From the NCBI GenBank assembly GCA_947179485.1, contig OX359250.1, positions 25,058,654 through 25,122,653 on the forward strand: 64,000 nt of DNA. The letters run 5' to 3'. The notes below the pieces were generated by a model. It did no database searches. It was not told the DNA's origin and saw only the letters and a program-made list of their open reading frames with translations. Position 1 is the stretch's first letter. Every line of letters starts with the position of its first letter. Below are positions 9,640-19,055 of this stretch, in pieces. The stretch is from Allacma fusca. Taxonomy: Eukaryota; Arthropoda; Collembola; Symphypleona; Sminthuridae. The position numbers were made by a program, and so were the translations under genes.

Positions 9640-10300
9640 GAATTTGGACAAATGTGGAATGCTATTGCCACAAGCCAGATCATATTCTCTTGTTTTGATT
9701 CTGACAGCTTCACTTCCTTTGGAGCAGGAGGAAATTCAGGAATATACTTTGGTCAATCCTTCTAAAGGGCTTCAGGGCGACAGGTATACCTGTGATCTGA
9801 CCGTACTAAAGGACTACCGTTTTTTAAATAACAACATCTCAAGAAATGAAGACCTTCGTATGAAACTGAATCATAGAGGCAGAGCGTAAATACTTATACA
9901 AGGACTATTTATCCATTGGGGGTTCCCGGGCTGTAGAAAATGTCATGCCTTACACCGATTCCCGGTGTCTGATGGAAACAACACGTCCATTATAAGCTTC
10001 AGAACCTGATCCTAAAGTTACTGCTTACTTTGAATTCAATAGAGGCCAAGCAGAAATTTTCATGGTAACTTCGAAGTAAGGGCAAATGGAAGTACAATAA
10101 CACAATCCAGTAAAGACACTGTAAATTGGACTTAGTCATCTCCTTTTCAAGTGTTACAGGAGGCTTTGAAAACAGATCCTACACACTTAATGTTAATAAA
10201 TCCCCTCAAACTCTCAAAATATCAAATTTCAACAACAAATGATCCTCGTAATTGATGATGAAAACAAGGAAGGGGATAATTGGGGTCACGCAATAACAGT
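9640..10300 (-). pseudogene. Cytochrome b561-family gene copy 1b, inverted 5' fragment (pseudogene)
   Basis: Read on the minus strand, 10300-10140 repeats the shared 5' flank. The ATG at 10139 opens MTKSNLQCLYWIVLLYFHLP, the exon-1 signal peptide seen in copies 1 and 3. Further along, 9770-9650 aligns with the copy-3 segment before the first haem helix (EYIPENPAGG through ACGS). Most of exon 2 between these pieces is lost. Together with copy 1 the shared flank forms a long inverted repeat (8490-8830 against 10040-10300) bracketing the fragments, so it looks like a rearranged tail-to-tail duplicate. Confidence 0.65.
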
Positions 10301-11284
10301 TACGCAATAAAGGTTGTCGAAGCATTGCATACTAAAAGTTCTTGTATCATTACTTCTGGTTCATTTGCACTGCTTTCACCCGTCATTTTTATTTCATTAA
10401 GTACTGGAAAAATAATCAAATAATGGATTATTTTCATCTTAATTATGCGATCAAGTAACGGTGTGAAATATAAGGAAAATTCCACCAGACGACTTCCTGA
10501 GATGTACTGAGACGATGATGGTGTGGTTATTTGTGGTTGTAGATATATATGCATTACATTATACAGGGTGGCGAATATCCTGCCTTTTGCTTTTCGTTAA
10601 ACCAGTGAGATGACGGATCCATGAGAGAAGCATCTTCCCTTTATTGTACTCAATTTTAAAGATGCAGGTCCATCACTTCTGTCGATCTGGTTAGGGTTCA
10701 GACTGGAAAGGACTGCCGTCACTGACTGGCTCCACCAAAGGTCCCACCCTAGTTACATTGACACTTTTAGGCGTAGATAAGACATACTAGTCAAAACCTA
10801 CTGCGTTCTTTCAGATTTCACGATTTGACTTAATATTCTCTTGCAACATTTTAAAGCTTTATTTATAATTGTTATTAAAGAACGTCGTCCCTCCAGGCAG
10901 CCTTGAGATAACTTAACTTTCCTGCGTCTCTAACTAGCATTATATTTCAAGTGTAGCACTGGGAATTTCAAAATTTCACAAAATTTCAAAAAAGGTTTGT
11001 TTGCATCCCAGGTACCTTATCGTAGTTTTCCATCTGAAAACTCAACCTTTTGTTTTTTTAAGGCAAAACTTTAATTTTGACTCGAAGAGACTCACAACCT
11101 CACAAGTAAAATGGACGTGCTCCGTTAGTTCTTATTTTTAAGGGCATCCTAAAACAAATGAGGCACCATTTATTCCATTCGTGCTAATCATTAAAAATTA
11201 TTTTTTTAACCTTAACTTGTTTTATTATTTTACGTTTTTAAACCTGTGAATTTTCCAGGAGGGTTAAAGTTCCATATCTGATAT
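10301..11284. other. Gene-free spacer, no feature recognised
   Basis: Only short unsupported open frames occur, with no splice-consistent exon. The right edge carries ATCTGATAT (11276-11284), the left target duplication of the next element. Confidence 0.5.
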
Positions 11285-12475
11285 CAAGGCTATAGAAATA
11301 AGGTTACACCGTCGCTCGTATGAATGAAAGGGGGCGACTGATGACGTCACTGCTGTATACGTGAAGTGAGGAGAGCATAGTTTACGGTATGGCTAATAGT
11401 AGGATTGAATGAAATTATGAATATTTTATATAACTAGAATTGCCTAAATCTTCAGTAGAAAAATCACCCAAATTAAAAATACCCTTTTTTGCTATTTCCA
11501 AGCTAAATACCTTGCAAAGTACTTTAGAGACTCGTTCTCTAAATAAGGAAGAAGAAATTATTAACATCGACAGAAAGTATCTCGATGCCCCGACATGTAA
11601 TCCCCAACAAGCAGAGACAATATTTACAAGGAATTAATTAACACCAGCAAGAATTAACAGAAATGAAATAAACTTATGCCGTTAAGTAGAGTAACTCTAA
11701 CCATAACTCGATCACTATTAATATAAATATGTAAATTTTTGGCCTGCCCTCCTGTATCGGATACAATTCCATACCTGGTAGACGTCTCCGAATATATACA
11801 TACCTGGTGTGAGTATTCTGGTTCGTACTACAGAAAACTTATTTTCTTATACTAGGAAAAATACCGGGTACATTACATTGTACCAGATACTCACTGAACC
11901 CCGAATATTCTAACTTGGTATTAATTGAATGAAAATTGGTGCTGACAATGAGGATTTTCGTAAGAAAAACCAAGTATATTTTAACCCCGCCGACCTAACT
12001 TAACCTGAACGTCCGTAACGACGGGTTAGGTATATAATTCCCCGAATTCTGATTCACCACCAAAGTTTTTGTTCAATTAATACCGAAAATATTCTTGGTA
12101 TACATACGTGGTGGTACTTACGTAATTTCTCATTGTCAACACCAGATTTCAATAAATCCCTACGTATCAGGTATGCAACTTTAACCTATTTGAGTTTTTC
12201 ACTCAGTCACAGCACAAACAAAGCCCATGATTGAGCTAAACTATAGTTTAAGATGTTTCAGGTATTAATGTTAGTTGTAATTACTCATTAACTAATAGTT
12301 CTTTAATTTAAAAATCGCAACAAAGTTCACTTCATATGCTTTGACACGGCTTTGCATGAGTAGCAACTAATTTTCCCACAAGTTCTATACAGCAGTGACG
12401 TCAGACCCCCTTCCACCCGCTTCTCGTTTCACCCATTTACACAGTGCATGTTGATCGGTGTAACCTATAGCCTTG
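11285..12475. mobile_element. Second CAAGGCTATAG-family non-autonomous transposon with perfect 9-bp target duplication
   Basis: The ends CAAGGCTATAG (11285-11295) and CTATAGCCTTG (12465-12475) are inverted repeats. Similarity continues as GGTTACACCG on both sides after a short gap. TGACGTCA or TGACGTCAG words lie inside both ends (near 11342 and 12397), as in the 261-1573 element. The flanks ATCTGATAT before and ATCTGATAT after are an exact 9-bp target duplication. The interior has no convincing gene. The inner part contains several GGTATNNNTACC-like palindromic words (for example TACCTGGTGTG and ATACCAAG) of unknown meaning. Confidence 0.85.
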
Positions 12476-13820
12476 ATCTGATATATAGAATATAGGGATT
12501 TAACATGGGGATTTTATCTGGTATATTATATGGAGTTTCCAATGTGAGCGTACCAGGAGAAATACCTGGTACAAGGTGTGGAATTTGTAGTAGGTTTCTA
12601 CCATGGTGTCAATACTGTCAATCCATTATACCAGACATTTACTGAACCACAACATGACAATGTTAAAGGGCACGTTTCAGAAAGATTGGCTCTTTGGTTT
12701 GGGGTGGGGTTTTGGTGCCGCGAAATGCAACAAAAAGATATTTTTGTCACTAACTGTGAAATCAGAATTAAATTTTAGCTCGTATGATCATCAGTTAACC
12801 GTGGATCAAATCAGGACTTCTGGGCTTCCTACATCACATTCCATTACTTCTGCAAAGAGCAGAGGACCTTCGTTCAGTCTTCATCTCCTTTCCAGCCTTC
12901 CGCTACCGCTACCTTCACAATTGTCAAAGCTAACGCTTAATTCGTTCAAAGAAGCCTTCATTCGAAGGATGGACACATCTGATCCAGCCCTGATTCCCAG
13001 CATTATCCATACATGTTAAAGCCTCACCCCATGCCCCACTGGATTGAAATTAAATTTTGTGAGCTGGCCCGAAGTCCCAAACTGATTTCTCGCCTAGGGT
13101 TGAGCAACACATCACGAAAAAATTTAAAATCCCCATTTGTTGGAAAGGATCCCCTGTTCAACTTAAATAGTAGAACCACAAATCGCATAAGAAAATTCCG
13201 TTTTCGAAAGCTGGCTAACTACAATAATATTTTCTCACAAATGACTACATTGTAACTTTCTTTTAAATTCGTAATCAGCATTGTTCAAGGGCCATTATTG
13301 AGTATTTCTGGCCACAAGCTGTTCTACTACCCCAAATTTATCAATATTCGATTCAAATGATTTGCTGGACTCAGATTAGCAAAAAAATTTTTAAAATCGT
13401 TCCATGGTATCATGTGACTTCGTCGTGCTAGCTTAGATCATAAGTGGTTTTATAGTCGCATTGGGGGGTATCTGGGTGGCATCTGAAATGTAATACTTGT
13501 TAGAAAAAAATGTTATGAATTAGAAGATCACAATTTCAACATAGTCTGTTCTTATTAATTGTCAATCGTGGGAAATTTACTGAAAAAAAATTTCAAGCAC
13601 ACAACATGTGTAGCCATTTTATTTCAGATGTTTGTCTGAAGTAGTTTCCATTAAAAGTAATGAACATTGTTGACACTCGTTTGCCAGAAACTGTATTGGA
13701 TTTTCGTCCACAGTCACAACAAAATCAGCCGTGTAATGGAAGAAATACATGAAATGAAGGTGGAAACAGTGGACGTTTTAAAATAAGCAAAGAATATTTA
13801 TTACAAGACTAGCGTAAGTA
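12476..13820. other. Gene-free spacer with two modest unassigned open frames
   Basis: Open frames at 12603-13019 (138 codons) and 13013-13255 (80 codons, overlapping) are the longest here. Neither has a recognisable domain, signal peptide or clear splice sites, and composition is like the surroundings. They could be degraded transposon or host exons; I do not call them genes. Confidence 0.35.
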
Positions 13821-13821
13821 A

Positions 13822-14520
13822 ACAGCCATCGGCTTCGCCAATAAAGAATGCATACATATATACCGCATATAAGACATTTAGCCGTGTTGGCAATTTGTAC
13901 TCCCGAAATTCAGGAGAAAACTCTTATGGTCATTTTATGGTACTAACAAGTAAACATTTTTTGGTGCCCCCTCCAGATTTTCGAAATTCCACCAAAACTA
14001 GTTTGCTCATACCCTGAGTACTACGTGAAGTCACACCTGTCATCTGAAAAATCCCTCGCAGTTTCTTTAAGAAATTTGGCGCGCAATTTGTCCTGAAATT
14101 CAAAACTGGAAATTTTACTTTTTGAAGGTGGTACGTGAAACTTGTAATTATTCTCCATGTTAAATGCCATTTAAAATTTCTAACTTTGAATTTCTGAACA
14201 AATTGACTTCGCGCCAATTTTTTTTTTAAACTACGAAGGATTGTTTAGGTGGCAGGTGTGATTTACAGTAGCACTCAGGGTCAGGGTTGTGCAAACTATT
14301 TTCGGTGGAATTTCGAAAATCTGAAGGGGGCACCAAAAAATGTTTACTTGTAGTAAGTACTAGGTTTAAACAAGCCCAAAGGTTTCGTTTAGCTGCCCGT
14401 GACAATCTCACCGCCCTTGCAACAGTATAATGCTTTGGTGGTATTGGTAAAGCAAATATGTCGCATAAAAGCCATTTAGACGTTGTTATGGTCATTTGTA
14501 CTCACGAGCGCATATGGATC
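13822..14520. mobile_element. Foldback (inverted-repeat) element
   Basis: The core arms 13948-14018 and 14275-14351 are about 90 percent identical in inverted orientation (for example GGTGCCCCCTCCAGATTTTC against the reverse of GAAAATCTGAAGGGGGCACC). Weaker similarity continues outward, including TGGTCATTTTATGG-like words. A CAGCCATCGGCTTCGCC word at the left recurs near 18228 (AGCCATCGGCTCCGCCC), so pieces of this repeat are dispersed. No coding capacity is inferred. Confidence 0.6.
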
Positions 14521-14742
14521 CATAAAGCGCTTTTAGGAGAGAACCCGAAGTTTTAAAATTCTTTTCGTTATCGTGCCGTCACGGTCATTTTTTAGTACTA
14601 AGAGTCGTAAACTACAACTAATTTAGCTTCTTATCTGTTGTAATTTACTTTTCAATCATAAAATACTTCCTTCATTAACATCTTCAACTTTACAGAATCT
14701 TTGTGAGTGTACCACATGTGACCACAGAATCGATCATTAGGA

Positions 14743-16359
14743 CTAGAAAGACACATGAAAATTGAAAGTAACAAGGCGCATATAATATTCCCACAACTGT
14801 GTGTGCACAGGGAGCGCAATTTTCTTTAAACCTGCACCAGGAAAATCCGTTTCGTCGTCAGGTCTAATAAGTGGAATAGGAACGGATATCGCGTAGGCTC
14901 TTACAGTAGGAAACCTGGAATTTTTGTCAGTTGATTCTAAATTTACCATGAGAAACACATTTACGACCACGTCTACAATAATCCATGGAATGATAATTAC
15001 AACGGCTGGTTCTATGGTAAATCCCGATACCTGGACGTCACTCGTGGCTTCTGGCGATCCCGGAATGTAGAGAGATGACAAAAGGCAGATGGTCCAACAG
15101 ATTCTTGTTACAGATCCGGCCAAGAAATGGAAGAAAATTGTAAGAAGGCGCATCCGCCTTTCGAATAATCTGACGGAACTTCCAAAAAGGCCATCAGGAA
15201 TGAAAGAATGGACACGTAACCGAAGATCCGGTGTAAGTAGGCCATCCCGTTCTTGCTAAACCGAAAATAAAGACGACCTACGAATGCAGCGACCCAACCA
15301 CTCAGGAGGTCGGCGAATCCTGTGCAAGCAGCTGCAGCGTGGACTCCATGCCATACATGGACATTCACGTATCGATACTTCATGAACATTTCTTTGTAGT
15401 ATCGGGACAAGAGTGTGGAGAGGGGTATGACGACCATGGCAGTCCACGCCATAGCAATCCCATGAGTGGATCGAAGACCCCATATATTTTGACCAATGGT
15501 ATACTGTCACAAGCCTGGACCCCTTTTCTTGTGAGGTTTCTTGCCAATCGACATCCTCCGCAGACTGCTTCGCCAGGAGGATTTTCCGGGATGTAATTAA
15601 CGTATTCAGGTCCTTCCCGTGGAGATGTAAACAATCTTTTTCTTGTCGTAGCCAAGTATCAAACTATTATTGTCTGAGCGACAATGTCCACAAAAACTCT
15701 TGTCTGCAAATGATGGTTTACAACAATGATTTGCAAATTATGGAATTTTATGTACAGGACTATTCTGCGATTTCATGGGGGTATTGTCATACAACGCATT
15801 CTGTTACCCATCTTTTTGTTGCAATTAACGTTTGGCAAATCTCCGGGGGGGCTCAGGATCATATCCTCCGTAAGTTAACTTTTGTACAGCAATCTTGTTT
15901 TGAGGTGCGAAGAACATTACGGCTGAGTGTCCACAAAGATTCAGGTTACGCTGTTTGTTCGTATAGAATTGGATGCCTGACGTCTCTTTTTCGTTAATCA
16001 TCGCCGATTTGGGAAAATCAGTTCGAAACGCAAACCGCAATTCCCTAAGGGGTTCTCCGACCCAAGATGTAGCAAATGGAAGTGTTATGGAAGGATCTGA
16101 TGCATAATAACATGGCGGCAAGTGTTGTTTTGGGAAACCCTGACCTCCAAAGTTTTCCGGATATAAAATGAGCTCTCTCTTTTGGAACAAAAGATTGTAT
16201 AACGAACATGTCAAGACAACCGGGAACAGTGATTTTGACACTTCACCAGCCAAAGAGTGTATTTCTCCCCGCAGAGGTGTCCTGGAAGTCAGTAGACATG
16301 TCAGCAATGTAGTTTGGAGCCCACTTGTTTTTATCAGTTTCGCCAGGATCAAAACACCC
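14743..16359 (-). pseudogene. Cytochrome b561-family gene copy 2, exon 2 (pseudogene with frameshifts)
   Basis: Exon 2 starts after TTTAG at 16360-16361 and reads CFDPGETDKNKWAPN in one frame. It then continues in another frame through FGGQGFPKQHLPPCYYAS to LTYGGYDPEPPR, matching copy 3. The membrane part is well kept. The first haem helix reads THGIAMAWTAMVVIPLSTLL with an intact TGG tryptophan, then come NVHVWHGVHAAA and AYLHRIFGYVSILSF. Helices 5-6, including FFHFLAGSVTRICW, are in a shifted frame reached only by a change near 15130-15155. Several frameshifts upstream (around 15600-15800 and 16200-16350) make it non-functional as read. Its 5' exon is split by an insertion (see 16933-17844). 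The four histidines of the b561 haem pairs are all still encoded. The location would be a membrane with an extracellular N-terminal region. No DOMON or Reeler domain could be assigned with confidence. Confidence 0.75.
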
Positions 16360-16932
16360 TAAACGTAATAAAATCCAACTCAATGACTACACAAATTGAA
16401 TAAAGTGCATACAAGGAAAATGGATTATAGGAATATGTGATACCATCATGTTAATTGGGCTCTTTTTAAGGCGTGAATTTCAATAGTACTAGAAATTCCA
16501 TCTCTTATCCCGGGCTGCATTAGCCAAAGTAGTTTGGTGGTAGTCTTTAGAACCTCCTCCTACCCTAGTTTTCAATATCTCCCACGCACAGATGGGTCTA
16601 GTTAGTGCTGTAATATTGTTCACGTTTTGTTTGTTATTTTGTTCAGTTATTGCTTTTTGAAAACCAAATCAGTTTTCGAGAAAACAAAACAGCGATAAGA
16701 TCAAACAAACCACCACGACAGCGGTTATTAACTTTTTCAAGGGCGGCATCATTTTTCAAACTTTGAGTTTAGTAATGTGGGATGAAAGATTTCAAGAGGG
16801 GTTCTACTTTCGTTCATTTCGGAAGAGTACAAAACAAAACAAAACGAACAAATTACAGCACTAGGTCTAGTAATAACCAGGAAATAAGCGCAAAGGAATG
16901 TACAGTAGCACAATGGAACGAAGACACTGCAA
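16360..16932 (-). pseudogene. Copy 2 intron and the distal half of its disrupted signal-peptide exon
   Basis: Read on the minus strand, 16932-16840 continues exon 1 of copy 2 (TGCAGTGTCTTC, CCATTGTGCTACTGTACATT, then TAATTTGTTC). It aligns with the copy-1 exon 1 beginning at 8738. Bases 16570-16360 match the copy-1 sequence before its exon 2 (8870-9088), including GACTACTTTGGCTAA-like and CCCAATTAACATGA words. So this is genuine ancestral exon/intron sequence of the family rather than spacer. Confidence 0.6.
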
Positions 16933-17834
16933 TCCTCTCTTCTAATTTGAAGGAGTGGATAGTGATAGTGAAAGTGAAAGTGGTCGTAAGAATCAAATAT
17001 TCGCACGCTCATTTCAGTCACTGTAAAGCAAGCCGCTATGTACGATGCTATTTCACTATATAGCGAAGCAAGCCGGTGGTATATACAGCAAGCTGGAACT
17101 GGAAAAGCTCTCTTCTGCAACAGAGTTAGAGAGTTTCAGTTCAGCTCTTCTTCTCGACTTGCTTGCTGTATATACATATACCATGTATATCCTCTCTTCT
17201 AAGTTGAAGGAGTGGATAGTCTCCGTCTCTGTCTCCGTGATGGTAAGATTCAAATATTCGCGCGCTTTTTTTATTGGCTGAGCCAGCAATAACTGGCTAA
17301 ATAAATTATTAAAATTATTTTTTTTAAATTAAAAACAAATATTAAAGCGTTATACTGTTTTGCGCTTTTTCTTTTTTTTTGATTGAAAATAATGTTGCTC
17401 AAAAATGAAAAAGGATGTTAAAAAGTCTTAATAACTTGAAATTATTTTTAAAAACTTTTTTACATTTTTTTGCGGATTTGAGATTCAAAAAGCGAGCTTT
17501 TTTTATTTGCTGAGCCAGCAATAATTAGCTGACTAAATAAATTATGAAAATTATTCTAAAAAAATTAAGCATTATACAGTAGCAAGGGCGGCGACATTGC
17601 ACGGGCAGCCGTCCACAACCAAGACGGCCCACTCACTCTTTCAGATTAGAAGAGAGAATCATTTTAAAAAATTTAAAGCAAAATTAAATGAAAAAATCGT
17701 TTTACCGTACATTAGTCTACACATTTACTAGGGTTGTGCAGCTAGCTATTGCATACAACTGTTATTTACTGTCTACCATTTTTACATTTTCCTCGCTAAG
17801 CCAGCAATTTGCTGGCTGTGCAGTGCTCGTCTGG
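16933..17834. mobile_element. Compound insertion splitting the copy 2 signal-peptide exon
   Basis: The two halves of copy 2 exon 1 (17844-17835 and 16932 onward) are separated by about 900 bases of unrelated AT-rich DNA. It begins CCTCTCTTCTAATTTGAAGG. A near copy of that word lies at about 17190 and an inverted copy (TTCAGATTAGAAGAGAG) at about 17637. A hairpin between GGTATATACAGCAAGC (near 17074) and GCTTGCTGTATATAC (near 17161) lies inside. AGCCAGCAAT words recur near 17282, 17513 and 17801. This suggests one or more nested small elements. Confidence 0.55.
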
Positions 17835-18090
17835 ACTTAACCATCTCCATTGAAGTTGTCACGTTGTCTTTGAAAAGAGGTTTCCAAATAATTAATGGTA
17901 ATGTATATCAACTCGCAAAATGGAATATACTTCATTAAACGCAACATGATGCTCGTAATTGAGGATGAAAACGAAGATGAGGATCCTTGGAGTCAGGTAA
18001 TAATGCCAATGGTTATCGGAACATTGGAAATTGCAGGTCTTGTATTTTCATCAATATTTTCGTTTGTGTTACACAGCTTGCTGGCATCCT
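17835..18090 (-). pseudogene. Copy 2 start codon and shared 5' flank
   Basis: On the minus strand an ATG at 17844 (ATGGTTAAGTCC) corresponds to the family start. The 240 bases before it, including TTTTCATCCTCAATTACGAGC and the AGCTGTGTAACA and ATATTGATGAAAAT words, align with 8483-8737 in front of copy 1. Conservation of this flank across copies suggests it was duplicated along with the gene and may contain its promoter. No TATA box was recognised with confidence. Confidence 0.55.
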
Positions 18091-18225
18091 CAATGTTGAA
18101 AAATGTATTATCGAAAAAATTATTTTCATCTCAACTAAACGAACGTCTCTCCGTCTGTGTATACATATACAAAAACCTACCGCTAATGTTCTTACGCCGT
18201 TTTCCATTTTAATAATTTCGAGCAT

Positions 18226-18540
18226 AAAAAGCCATCGGCTCCGCCCATGGAAAATATATATACAGTATACCGCAATAATGCCTGTTAACCATTTTTGGTT
18301 ATTGGTACGTGCGAACCAATAGGAGCGCGTTCAAGAGGGAACATTCTTTCATCAAATTATTCACGTGGTCGGAAGTTATTTATACCAGTCAGTCATTATT
18401 TCAGTATGACCATAAAAAGCTGATATTTCCTCAGCAAAACTGCTAATGTTTCTAACAAATATTGAAAATTCTAAACAAAATACGAAATGGTAAAGCATCT
18501 GACTGATGATAGAAAACTTAAATATTGATGCGCAAGAACC
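18226..18540. other. Spacer between head-to-head copies 2 and 3
   Basis: It contains a dispersed-repeat fragment (AGCCATCGGCTCCGCCC near 18228, followed by ATATATACAGTATACCGC) related to the left arm of the 13.8 kb foldback element. No coding region is supported. Confidence 0.4.
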
Positions 18541-18600
18541 TTTAGTCTGTAAAACCTTGAGAGTTTGAGATTTAATTTTCATTAAATATTTCCGATACCT

Positions 18601-19022
18601 GTTTTTTAGGGTGGCGTCAGCCCCCCTAGTAAAATAGCCATATCCGTACGTCCGTACGTCCGAGTGTCCTTCCGCACGATTACTTAAAAACTACCGAACT
18701 GATTTCAATGAAAGTTTTTATGGACATTACTTGTGTCTAAAGTAAGGCTGAGTTCGTATTTGGTTGAAATCGGCTATGTAGTTTTTTAGAAAAAAATGCT
18801 TGAAAGGGACTTTACGTCAAATGACAGTTATCTCTAAAACTACTTGTATGTATTTCAATGAAAGTGTTTGTGAATATTGCTTATGTAAATAGTAATGGTT
18901 ACTGTCTATGTGGTTCAAATCGACCCAATTGTTTTTTCGAAAACGTTTTCAAATTTCGAAAAAAAAAACTCAAAATTTAGCCTACTTGACGCGAAGCCTC
19001 GAATTATCGCGTAGCGATTATT
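18601..19022. repeat. Dispersed repeat inserted in the 5' flank of copy 3
   Basis: The family 5' flank is recognisable at 18555-18600 (TTGAGAGTTTGAGATTTAA, CATTAAATATTT) and resumes at about 19023 (AAAGTCAACTTTAGCGACTTC). The 420 bases between are foreign to it. They carry tandem CCGTACGTCCGTACGTCCG and two copies of an AACTAC...TTTCAATGAAAG unit (near 18690 and 18838), and end in an A-rich run and GCGTAGCGATTA. It is an unclassified repeat. Confidence 0.55.
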
Positions 19023-19055
19023 TTTTAAAGTCAACTTTAGCGACTTCAAAAAGAG

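Noticed and set aside
12603-13255. Two overlapping plus-strand frames (138 and 80 codons)
   Set aside because: No domain, no clear splice sites, different frames and no similarity to neighbours; kept only as spacer.
14226-14495. Minus-strand frames in the foldback element
   Set aside because: The two frames at 13930-14217 and 14226-14495 cover the inverted arms and show no domain; repeat explains them.
15339-15655. Open frames on the plus strand and in other minus frames over copy 2 (and the mirrored ones at 20161-20576)
   Set aside because: They are shadows of the cytochrome b561 segment; only the frame with THGIAMAW, WHGVH and YLHRIFG makes family sense.
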